Positions 8,000 to 14,638 of a stretch of DNA of 23,065 bases are shown here, in pieces (position 1 is the first letter of the stretch; each line of letters begins with the position of its first letter). The notes beneath the pieces were generated by a model. It searched no databases, was not told the DNA's origin, and saw only the letters and a list, made by a program, of their open reading frames with translations. Origin of the DNA: DATFWC01 sp045801465 (GTDB taxonomy: Bacteria; Pseudomonadota; Alphaproteobacteria; Rhizobiales; Xanthobacteraceae); assembly GCA_045801465.1 (NCBI GenBank), contig JBJMSU010000169.1, positions 1 to 23,065 on the forward strand. The letters are read 5' to 3'. The position numbers and the translations under genes are program-made.

Positions 8000-9418
8000 A
8001 TGGCCGCACAGATCACCGGGAAGACGCTCATCGATTGGGGCTACAAGGCAGGGCCGTGGTTCGGCGCGGCATTGGCCGCCGCCAAGGCCGCGCAGGCTGA
8101 AGGCAAGAGCGAGCCTGAGATCCGCGCGCTGATCGACGCGCTCGCGCCGCCGGTGGTCGCGCCCATGAAGCTGCGCGCGCTCGGCGATTTGGCGCACCGG
8201 CTCAACATCCGCGCCGAAGACCCCGACGAAGCCGCCAACGTGGCTGCGGTCGAACGGCACATGGTCGAGCTGATGCGCGTGCCGACGGTGGTGGCCGGCG
8301 CCGTCATGCCGGACGCCTGTCCGGCCGGATCGGCGCCCGGCGCGATTCCCGTGGGCGGGGTGATCGCCGCCAAGGAGGCGATCCATCCCGGCATGCATTC
8401 GGCCGATATCTGCTGCTCGCTGGCGGTGACCATGTTCCCGGCGAACACGGATCCCAAAGCGATCCTCGACGCCGGCATGCGCCTGAGCCATTTCGGCGGC
8501 GGCGGCCGGCCCCGGGGCGCGCAGGTGCGGCCGAGCGACGACGTGATGGCGCCGTTCGCGGCGAATCCCTTCCTCAAGGAGCTGGGCTCGGTGGCGATCG
8601 AACATTTCGCCACCCAAGGCGACGGCAATCACTTCTTCTCCGTCGGCCGGCTCGCCACCGGCGAGGTCGCGCTGGTGACGCACCACGGCTCGCGCAAGCC
8701 CGGCGCCGTGCTCTATAAGGCCGGCATGGCGGTGGCGGAACGGTTCCGGCGCGAGATTTCGCCCGAGACGCCGGCGCACAACGCCTGGATCCCGGCCGAG
8801 ACGCCGGAAGGGCGGAACTACTGGGATGCGCTGCAGGCGATTCGCGCCTGGACCAAAGCCAATCACTTCGCAATCCATGACCGCGTGGCGGATGCGCTCG
8901 GGTTGCGGATCGCCGATCGCTTCTGGAACGAGCACAACTTCGTCTTCCGCAAGAGCGACGGTCTCTACTACCACGCCAAGGGTGCGACCCCGGCATGGCG
9001 CGGATTTGCCGCCGATGACAGCGGTCTGGCGCTCATTCCGCTCAACATGGCGGAACCGATCCTGATCGTGCGCGGCCGCGATGCGGAGAACGGGCTGGGC
9101 TTTGCGCCACACGGGGCCGGACGGAACTTCAGCCGCACCGCGTTTCTGCGCCGGCACGCAGGGCTGACTGAAGCGGAACTGGTGGCGCGCGAGACCAAAG
9201 GGATCGATGCGCGTTTCTTTTGCGGCATTCCCGACGTGTCGGAGCTTCCCGGCGCCTACAAGAGCGCCGCAACGGTGCGCCGGCAGATCGCCGATTACGG
9301 ATTGGCGGAGGTGGTTGCCACCATCGAGCCGATCGGCTGCATCATGGCCGGCGACTGGCAGCGCATTGCGCCATGGCGCAAAGGCAAGAAGCGTCCGGTC
9401 AGTACGGCTGGAGCATGA
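8000..9418 (+). CDS. RtcB-family RNA ligase homologue
   Basis: The 472-residue protein carries the RtcB motif series in order: ADICCS (Asp136, Cys139), GDGNH (His211), HHGSR (His228), EHN (His312), HAKGATPA (325-332) and HGAGRNFSR (His371). In RtcB the Cys and His residues bind two Mn2+ ions, and the His of HGAGR is the site that takes GMP before joining 3'-phosphate or 2',3'-cyclic phosphate RNA ends to 5'-OH ends. All appear present, so activity is plausible. The ATG at 8000 has GGGG 6 nt upstream; an ATG at 7982 and a GTG at 7970 are also in frame. It lies 61 bp after the HpnP-like gene on the same strand and may share its transcript. No rtcA or rtcR is seen nearby. The role could be tRNA or rRNA repair. 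Confidence 0.92.
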   Translation: MAAQITGKTLIDWGYKAGPWFGAALAAAKAAQAEGKSEPEIRALIDALAPPVVAPMKLRALGDLAHRLNIRAEDPDEAANVAAVERHMVELMRVPTVVAGAVMPDACPAGSAPGAIPVGGVIAAKEAIHPGMHSADICCSLAVTMFPANTDPKAILDAGMRLSHFGGGGRPRGAQVRPSDDVMAPFAANPFLKELGSVAIEHFATQGDGNHFFSVGRLATGEVALVTHHGSRKPGAVLYKAGMAVAERFRREISPETPAHNAWIPAETPEGRNYWDALQAIRAWTKANHFAIHDRVADALGLRIADRFWNEHNFVFRKSDGLYYHAKGATPAWRGFAADDSGLALIPLNMAEPILIVRGRDAENGLGFAPHGAGRNFSRTAFLRRHAGLTEAELVARETKGIDARFFCGIPDVSELPGAYKSAATVRRQIADYGLAEVVATIEPIGCIMAGDWQRIAPWRKGKKRPVSTAGA

Positions 9419-9445
9419 TCCCGATCAGATCGACGCCCGCCGTGC

Positions 9446-10396
9446 TCAGGCGCACGGCTGCGTCCGCGCAGGCGCGCGAATCGTTGTCGGGTGCTGGTCG
9501 TAATTGAGAACCCATAGGCCGGGGTGATCGGCGACGACCTGGTTGCGACCACCGCTCTTGGCGGCATAGAGGGCGATGTCGGCGCGGCGCAGCAACTCGT
9601 CCACGTTGTCGCCGTTCTGCCAGTCGCTCACGCCGAAGCTGCAGGTGGTGGTCATCGGCCCTTTGGCGGTATCGAACTTCATTGCGGCGATCTCGCTGCG
9701 CAACCGTTCGGCGACATCGCGGGCAGTATGGATGTCGGCCTCCAGCAGGACGGCAAACTCCTCGCCGCCAAGCCGTCCGACGAAGCGATCGTCCTTGGCC
9801 ACCGCGGTGGCGACGCGACGAATGACCTCGTCGCCCAGCGCGTGGCCGAACCGGTCATTGATGCGCTTGAAATGATCGATGTCCATCATGATGGCCGACA
9901 GCGGGCCGCCGCTGTCCGCACGTTCGCAAAGATGCTGCGACTTCTCGAAGAAGGCGCGTCGGTTGAGCATGCCGGTGAGCGGATCGGTGGTCGCGAGCCG
10001 GATCAGATCGCGCTGCATCGAATTGACCCGCTCGGCAGCGCGCAGGCGCGCGTAGAGCTCCTCGGCAAGGGGCGGCTTGGTGATGAAATCGTCGGCGCCG
10101 CTGTCGAGCGCTTCGCTCAGCGTTTGCCTGCCCTCGTGCGCGGACATCAGAATCACATAGATCGGCCGATAGGAAGAGGCGAGCAGCCGGGTCTGCCAGC
10201 ACAGCTCGATGCCGGCTCCCGGCCCGTTTGCTTGCTCATCGCTGATGATCACGGCATCGACGTTCGGGTCGGAGTCGATGTGGCGCAGCGCCTCGGCCCC
10301 GTCCGTGAACGGATAAACGTGGTGGTCGCGGGCTTTGAGAAGAAGCCCGATGCCTCTGAGCACCGTCCGGCTCGGATCAACCACAGCAATGTGCAT
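9446..10396 (-). CDS. Response regulator with GGDEF diguanylate cyclase domain (PleD/WspR type)
   Basis: The 316-residue protein has an N-terminal receiver domain (about 1-122) with Asp7 in the acidic pocket, Asp53 in IISDE as the likely phosphoacceptor, and Lys107 in ITKPP. A GGDEF domain (about 133-290) follows: TDPLTGMLNRRAFF, MDIDHFKRINDRFGH, and RLGGEEF at 208-214, an active-site variant that still supports c-di-GMP synthesis in the family. The inhibitory I-site position, normally RxxD, reads KDDR (201-204), so product inhibition may be lost. There is no helix-turn-helix. The ATG at 10394-10396 lacks a clear ribosome-binding site. It converges with the RtcB gene with only 27 bp between the stops. 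No cognate histidine kinase is adjacent. Confidence 0.93.
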   Translation of the reverse strand: MHIAVVDPSRTVLRGIGLLLKARDHHVYPFTDGAEALRHIDSDPNVDAVIISDEQANGPGAGIELCWQTRLLASSYRPIYVILMSAHEGRQTLSEALDSGADDFITKPPLAEELYARLRAAERVNSMQRDLIRLATTDPLTGMLNRRAFFEKSQHLCERADSGGPLSAIMMDIDHFKRINDRFGHALGDEVIRRVATAVAKDDRFVGRLGGEEFAVLLEADIHTARDVAERLRSEIAAMKFDTAKGPMTTTCSFGVSDWQNGDNVDELLRRADIALYAAKSGGRNQVVADHPGLWVLNYDQHPTTIRAPARTQPCA

Positions 10397-10805
10397 GGTC
10401 GCGAACTTGATGCAGGAGTATGAAGACTTGCTTGTCCCCTAGCCTCCTTGCCAGATTAACGTGGACAATTCGTTACGCCATTTCGTCCGATGCTTTGTAA
10501 ATGTAGCGCCCGGGGCCACCGCCAATAGGCTGGGCGAATCCCTGCCGCCGGCCTTGTCTCTGACCTTATTTTTTGCGGCTCGCGCGGAGCCTGACGTTTT
10601 GCGCCGCATCGCCACCGGCAGAGCAGGAAGAGCTTGATGCGCCATGGTAAAGATTTTCACCGCCATGCCGGCGCGGTCTATGTCCTTCGGGTTGTATATT
10701 AATATAGCGCAACGCACAATTCCGCCGCATATGTCCTGCACCGGGCGCTGTACGGTTGGGCGTGAGGATGGTTTGCCGACGCGACCTTTTCGGCGGCGTG
10801 CCTGA
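10397..10805. other. Non-coding gap with a 12-bp AT palindrome
   Basis: No convincing gene lies in these 409 bases. Short open frames of 53 (plus) and 75 (minus) codons are present but lack good ribosome-binding sites or recognisable sequence. TATATTAATATA at 10695-10706 is a perfect palindrome and stands out in GC-rich DNA. The segment should hold the promoter of the response regulator and perhaps a stop for the gene ending at 10806. Confidence 0.5.
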
Positions 10806-11303
10806 TCACCAGCTTCGATAACCGTAGAACGGCTGCGGGGACGCATAGGAATAGGGGTAGCGGGACGCGTATGCCGGATACGGGCTCCGCTCCGCATAGG
10901 CCGCCCCATAGGTTTCCTGGCGCTGGCGCCGTTGCGCGCTCTGCTTGTGCTTCTTGTGTTTGACGGCATGCGTCGATCGGCTCGTCGCTTCGGCCGTGTG
11001 GGTAGACCGCGCTGCCTCGGCTGGCGCGAGTTCTGCTGGCCTCGGCGTTGCCCCGGCGGCGGGCTGTGCCGGCTCGGCCGGCGTCGCGTGAAGCGGCGGC
11101 GGAGTCTGCGGCGCCGCGCGCGCCGGGGCGACCAGCGTGGGAGACGTCGCTTGCACCGAGGAGGCAGAGCCGGACTTGGCAGCTTGAGCTTGTCCCGCCG
11201 ATTGCGTTTTCGAGGGCGGAGTAGGCTCCAAGACGGAGCTTATGAACCACAAGCATCCTGCCAGAGCCGGTCCGATGACCAGGAAATATGAACGCACCGG
11301 CAT
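10806..11303 (-). CDS. Small membrane-anchored Ala/Pro-rich protein, function unknown, EcfG-type promoter
   Basis: From the ATG at 11301-11303 the protein has 165 residues. A hydrophobic segment (YFLVIGPALAGCLWFISSVL, about 5-24) anchors a low-complexity Ala/Pro/Thr-rich stretch. A basic patch (KHKKHKQSAQRRQR) and a Tyr/Pro-rich tail ending YGYRSW follow. Only residues after the hydrophobic segment are likely outside the cytoplasm. In-frame starts at 11324 (ATG) and 11333 (TTG) exist, but the -10 element of the perfect EcfG-type promoter overlaps them. Transcription should begin near 11326, which favours 11303. I do not recognise a domain; similar small proteins with an N-terminal hydrophobic segment and Pro-rich tail occur in Bradyrhizobium-like genomes. 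Control by the general stress response is inferred from the promoter. Confidence 0.7.
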   Translation of the reverse strand: MPVRSYFLVIGPALAGCLWFISSVLEPTPPSKTQSAGQAQAAKSGSASSVQATSPTLVAPARAAPQTPPPLHATPAEPAQPAAGATPRPAELAPAEAARSTHTAEATSRSTHAVKHKKHKQSAQRRQRQETYGAAYAERSPYPAYASRYPYSYASPQPFYGYRSW

Positions 11304-11332
11304 GCTGTAGGAATCGCTGGCCATGGCGCACA

Positions 11333-11357
11333 AACGCCGACTGCGCCTTTTAGTTCC
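11333..11357 (-). promoter_or_regulatory. EcfG-type general stress promoter (GGAAC-N16-CGTT)
   Basis: Read on the minus strand, GGAAC (11357-11353) is followed by a 16-bp spacer and CGTT (11336-11333). This is an exact match to the EcfG sigma factor consensus of alphaproteobacteria. It points at the small membrane-protein gene starting at 11303, with the predicted transcript start about 20-25 bases upstream of that ATG. Confidence 0.75.
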
Positions 11358-11419
11358 TCGGTGAGGAGCAAGTTCGTTCCTGCATAAGGGCGCGGTTAGT
11401 TCCTCATAACCGTTAGCTG
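11351..11419. repeat. Three GTTCC (GGAAC) motifs at exact 23-bp spacing
   Basis: GTTCCT begins at 11353, 11376 and 11399, exactly 23 bp apart, in units 11351-11373, 11374-11396 and 11397-11419. Units 2 and 3 also share a CATAA core. Small hairpins occur inside (TCCTC/GAGGA at 11355-11367; CGGTTA/TAACCG at 11393-11412). Only the first motif has a CGTT at the right distance. Confidence 0.55.
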
Positions 11420-11523
11420 CTCATAAGGAGCGGCGCATTCGTGCGTTCGCGTGGGAACGCGCGCCCGGCATTCGCTCTTATCTGGCTGGTGAAACTGCTT
11501 TGCTGCGGAATGGAGGCATGGTG

Positions 11524-12636
11524 ATGGTCCGGGTGTGGATGGTCGCTGTCGCGACAAGCTTTTTTTGCATCGCGGGCGCGCAGGCCGGCCCCGCCCTCGA
11601 CATCGACTCCGTCAACCGTGCCGATCTCGTCGGCAAGCAGGCCAGTGGCAAGCAGCCCAAAGGCAAGCAGGCCAAAGGGCAAAATCTCGACCCGGCCATG
11701 CTGAAGGCCCAGGTGCTGCTCGATCGCGCCCGCTTCTCACCCGGCGAGATCGATGGGCGACCGGGAACGAACGCTCGCAAGGCCATCGCGGCGTTCGAGG
11801 CGTCGCAGGGTCTGAACGCTGACGGAATGCTCGATCCGGACACGTGGGCGAAGCTCACGGCAACCTCCGGCGAGCCCGTTCTTGTCGAATACAACATCAC
11901 CGACGACGACGTGAAGGGGCCGTTCGTCGAGAAAATCCCGGCTAAAATGGAAGAGATGCAGGACCTCGATCGTCTCGGCTACAGGACGGCGCTCGAGGGA
12001 TTGGCGGAAAAATTCCACATGAGCGAGACGCTCCTGAAAGAGCTCAATCCGGGCAAGGCGTTCGACAAAGCCGGAGAGACGATCGCCGTCGCCAATGTGC
12101 GGACCAATGCGCCCGACGCCAAGCTGGGAAGAGTCGAGATCGACAAATCAAGCAGGATGCTCAAGGCATTCGGAAAAGACGGGCAGCCGATCGCCGTCTA
12201 TCCGGCCTCGATCGGCAGCACGGAAAAACCGGCGCCCAGCGGAACGCTCAAAGTGACGTCGATCACCCGCAATCCGGTCTACAAGTACAACCCCGAATAC
12301 AAGTTCAAGGACGTGAAGGCCAAGAAGCCCTTCACCATCAAGCCTGGTCCGAACAACCCGGTCGGTTCGGTGTGGATCAACCTGTCGGCCAAAGACTACA
12401 AAGGCTACGGCATCCACGGCACGCCGGAGCCGTCGAAGATCAGCAAGACCGAATCGCACGGCTGCATCCGGCTCACCAACTGGGACGCCGAGGACCTTGC
12501 CGCCATGCTGGAGAAAGGAACGGCGGTGACGTTCCTCGACAAAGGTGAGGGCTTTGCCGCGATGGCCGCGGCCGCACAGGACGATGCCGATCAGCAGTCG
12601 TCGCGACGCTCGTCGCGGGCACGACACAGGAGATAG
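11524..12636 (+). CDS. Periplasmic L,D-transpeptidase (YkuD) with peptidoglycan-binding domain
   Basis: The ATG at 11524 is set by a perfect GGAGG (11512-11516) with 7-nt spacing; an ATG at 11518 is too close to it. The 370-residue product has a signal peptide ending AGAQA (about residue 21), a Lys/Gln-rich repeat (about 37-53), and a peptidoglycan-binding type 1 domain (about 58-113; VLLDRARFSPGEIDGRPG). A LysM-like segment (about 156-193; LAEKFHMSETLLKELNPG) follows, then a YkuD catalytic domain (about 202-340) with HGT at 298-300 and SHGCIRLTNWD holding catalytic Cys314. Such enzymes make 3-3 crosslinks in peptidoglycan or attach proteins to it using the active-site Cys. The gene converges with the DUF1003 gene, with 10 bp between stops. 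Confidence 0.95.
   Translation: MVRVWMVAVATSFFCIAGAQAGPALDIDSVNRADLVGKQASGKQPKGKQAKGQNLDPAMLKAQVLLDRARFSPGEIDGRPGTNARKAIAAFEASQGLNADGMLDPDTWAKLTATSGEPVLVEYNITDDDVKGPFVEKIPAKMEEMQDLDRLGYRTALEGLAEKFHMSETLLKELNPGKAFDKAGETIAVANVRTNAPDAKLGRVEIDKSSRMLKAFGKDGQPIAVYPASIGSTEKPAPSGTLKVTSITRNPVYKYNPEYKFKDVKAKKPFTIKPGPNNPVGSVWINLSAKDYKGYGIHGTPEPSKISKTESHGCIRLTNWDAEDLAAMLEKGTAVTFLDKGEGFAAMAAAAQDDADQQSSRRSSRARHRR
11632..11676 (+). repeat. Three in-frame 15-bp tandem repeats in the L,D-transpeptidase gene
   Basis: Units beginning GGCAAGCAG start at 11632, 11647 and 11662. They encode a GKQ-containing five-residue repeat in the linker between the signal peptide and the peptidoglycan-binding domain. The basic linker may contact anionic wall or membrane polymers. 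Copy number could vary between strains. Confidence 0.85.
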
Positions 12637-12646
12637 AGTTTCCGGC

Positions 12647-13222
12647 TTACCGGCGCTCCGCTTCGATCTTGTCGAGGACGGTATCGGGCGCGACGTCCTG
12701 CTGGATTTCGTCCAGTTCCTCATCGACCTCGGTTTCGATGCCCACTTTGTCGGCGATGCCGGAGATGAGGGTGGCGAGCTTGGTGATCTCGTGTTCCGCC
12801 AGCAGGCTGATCTGCAAGTCCAGATCGGCGCGCTTATCAGCCGCCGCCGCCATGCGGTTCTGACTGATCAGCACGAAGGTGGAAAGGAAGATCGCCTCGA
12901 CTGAAGCAATCATCGCCAGGACCACGAACGACTCGTCCCATTTGGGAACCCGGGAAATCCACCCGAGATTGGCGATTATCCAGAAGCCGAAAATACCGAC
13001 ATGCAGATAGACGAAGGTCATGCTGCCGGTGAAGCGCGTGATCGCGTCGGCGAGGCGATCCTGCCATGTGGCGGAGGCCGTCTCGTGGGCCCGACGCCGG
13101 CACAGGGCGGCAATATTCCGCTCCAATGTCGGCGTGAGCCCGGCAGGCTGCGGCGGCTGGTAAGTCGGGCTCCGCACCTCGGCAGAACGGGAGCCGGGCT
13201 CGCGAACGGAACGTTGTGCCAC
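12647..13222 (-). CDS. DUF1003 family inner-membrane protein
   Basis: The 191-residue protein starts at GTG (13220-13222), fixed by a GGAGG six bases upstream (CCTCC at 13229-13233 on the plus strand). The N-terminal 50 residues are soluble. Two transmembrane segments follow at about 66-88 and 97-119. The family motif is seen as FVVLAMIASVEAIFLSTFVL then ISQNRMAAAADKRADLD. The acidic C-terminus (ETEVDEELDEIQQD) is probably cytosolic and helical. DUF1003 has no established function. It shares a 232-bp divergent region with the four-gene operon that starts at 13455. Confidence 0.9.
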   Translation of the reverse strand: MAQRSVREPGSRSAEVRSPTYQPPQPAGLTPTLERNIAALCRRRAHETASATWQDRLADAITRFTGSMTFVYLHVGIFGFWIIANLGWISRVPKWDESFVVLAMIASVEAIFLSTFVLISQNRMAAAADKRADLDLQISLLAEHEITKLATLISGIADKVGIETEVDEELDEIQQDVAPDTVLDKIEAERR

Positions 13223-13391
13223 GGCTCGCCTCCAATCGCGGCCATCTGTTACTGAAATCGCGCACCTCGCCGCCGGTTCCGCGCGGCCAAGCTGAATGAC
13301 GGTTCGCGAGGGCAGGGCTCAGGGCTTATCGCCATCAACGTGCGAGCGGGCGAGAAAATAAACTTCCGCTGCGGCGCGACATCATCGGCAA

Positions 13392-13417
13392 GGAACCAAG
13401 CACAAGAGCGGCGAGTT
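13392..13417 (+). promoter_or_regulatory. Near-consensus EcfG-type promoter of the four-gene envelope operon
   Basis: GGAAC (13392-13396), a 17-bp spacer and AGTT (13414-13417) match the EcfG consensus except for one base of the -10 element. Transcription would start near 13424, about 30 bases before the ATG at 13455. Confidence 0.5.
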
Positions 13418-13454
13418 GAAACCGCAGCTTTCCTCTAGTCATCCGAGGCCATCA

Positions 13455-14228
13455 ATGAACACGCCGCGACAACAATCACCGCGCGCCGGATCGTCGGGCC
13501 AACAGGCGGACACCCCGACCACCGGCGCTCAGAAGGGACCTGCCGGCCAGCAAGGCGCGACGCGAAGCGCCGCCAACCCGGCGACCAAGCCGACCGGTGC
13601 GCAGAATTCGCCGCAGCGGGCTGCCGCAAGCGAAGCTCCGCTCCAGCCGTCGGTCAGCGACGATCCTGCCGAGGCCGCGCGCGCGTTGGGCCGCGAAGCC
13701 AGCAGCGCCGCCGCTTCGCTCACGTCCGATTTGCAGCAGACCGCGAAAGCCGCGGCCCGTGCCGCCCAGGCGCAGGCCTCGACATTCGCCGCTGATGTCG
13801 GACATGAGGTCAGCAAGGCCGCGGAGGAGCAAAAGGCCCGCGGCGCCGAGGCGATGCAAGGCTTCGCTCGCGCCATCAGCTCGGCGGCGGGCGAGCTGCA
13901 AGATCAGTCGCCCATGGTCGCCCGCTATGTGCGTGATGCGGCGAAGCAGGTGGACAGCTTGTCCAGCAATATCCGCGGCCGCAGCGTGACGGAATTGATG
14001 CATGCGGCAACCGACTTGGCGCGTTCTCAGCCGGCGGTTTTCTTTGCCGGCGCGATGGCCGCCGGCTTTGCACTTTCCCGCTTCCTCAAGAGCAGTGCTG
14101 CCGGCAATGACGAGGGATCGGCGAGCCCCAGCGGCGGTAGTTCGCGGCCTGGCAGCTCCTCTGGCGGTTCTCCCGGGGCCTCTTACAGCCCGGGCGGCCG
14201 GCAACCGCCTATGCCGCGTAGTTACTGA
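13455..14228 (+). CDS. Ala-rich amphipathic helical protein with C-terminal membrane segment, function unknown
   Basis: The ATG at 13455 follows CGAGG by six bases and gives 257 residues. Residues 1-70 are low-complexity Gln/Ala/Pro/Thr. Residues about 70-190 are an Ala-rich, charge-patterned helix (for example EAARALGREASSAAASL) likely to be amphipathic or coiled coil. Residues 193-211 (PAVFFAGAMAAGFALSRFL) form a membrane segment, and the tail is Gly/Ser/Pro-rich. The layout recalls the ElaB/YqjD/DUF883 stress proteins that anchor ribosomes or other partners to the inner membrane, but this is similarity of layout only. It is the first gene of a tight operon; the next ATG is 14 bp beyond its stop. 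Confidence 0.85.
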   Translation: MNTPRQQSPRAGSSGQQADTPTTGAQKGPAGQQGATRSAANPATKPTGAQNSPQRAAASEAPLQPSVSDDPAEAARALGREASSAAASLTSDLQQTAKAAARAAQAQASTFAADVGHEVSKAAEEQKARGAEAMQGFARAISSAAGELQDQSPMVARYVRDAAKQVDSLSSNIRGRSVTELMHAATDLARSQPAVFFAGAMAAGFALSRFLKSSAAGNDEGSASPSGGSSRPGSSSGGSPGASYSPGGRQPPMPRSY

Positions 14229-14242
14229 CGACGGAGGGGATC

Positions 14243-14638
14243 ATGGCAGTCCACGAATCGACCCGACCTCTGACGTCGCTCTTCACCGACACGGTGGCGG
14301 AGCTCACCAACCTGTTCCAGACGGAAATCCGCTTGGTCCGTGCGGAAATCAACGAGAAGCTCAGCAAAGTCGCCAATAGCGGCGTGCTGATCGGCGCCGG
14401 CGCCATCGTGATGGTGCCGGCCGTTTTCATCTTGCTGCTGGCGATCGTGCGCTGGCTTGCGGTCGCGGGGCTTCCTGAGCAATGGGGCCTCACGCTGGTG
14501 GGACTTGTCATCGCAGCGCTCGGAGTCGTGCTGCTGATGAAAGGCATCAACAATCTCAAAGGGTCCGCGCTCGTGCCGCGACGCACGATCGAGCAGGTCC
14601 GGGCCGATATGTCGGTTGCAAAGGAGCAGGTGCGATGA
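14243..14638 (+). CDS. Holin-like inner-membrane protein (DUF1469 / phage holin superfamily type)
   Basis: The 131-residue protein starts at an ATG preceded by GGAGGGG. The N-terminal helix (LFTDTVAELTNLFQTEIRLV, about 13-32) is typical of the DUF1469/YqjE-like group. Two transmembrane segments lie at about 46-72 and 80-101, with a short basic tail. Databases often call this family 'phage holin', but no phage genes are nearby and the setting is chromosomal envelope genes. The stop overlaps the next start by four bases (ATGA), which indicates translational coupling with the DUF3618 gene. The function is unknown; family members are seen with stress-induced membrane proteins. Confidence 0.88.
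   Translation: MAVHESTRPLTSLFTDTVAELTNLFQTEIRLVRAEINEKLSKVANSGVLIGAGAIVMVPAVFILLLAIVRWLAVAGLPEQWGLTLVGLVIAALGVVLLMKGINNLKGSALVPRRTIEQVRADMSVAKEQVR

Noticed and set aside
10439..10805. Short frames of 75 codons (minus) and 53 codons (plus) in the gap
   Set aside because: No strong ribosome-binding site, no recognisable sequence, and they overlap each other.
13260..13276. EcfG-type promoter for the DUF1003 gene (minus-strand GGAAC near 13280)
   Set aside because: The matching -10 position reads GATT, only two of four consensus bases, so it is not supported.
14243..14638. Prophage remnant suggested by the holin-like protein
   Set aside because: No endolysin, integrase, capsid or tail genes are nearby; the family is common in chromosomal envelope operons.
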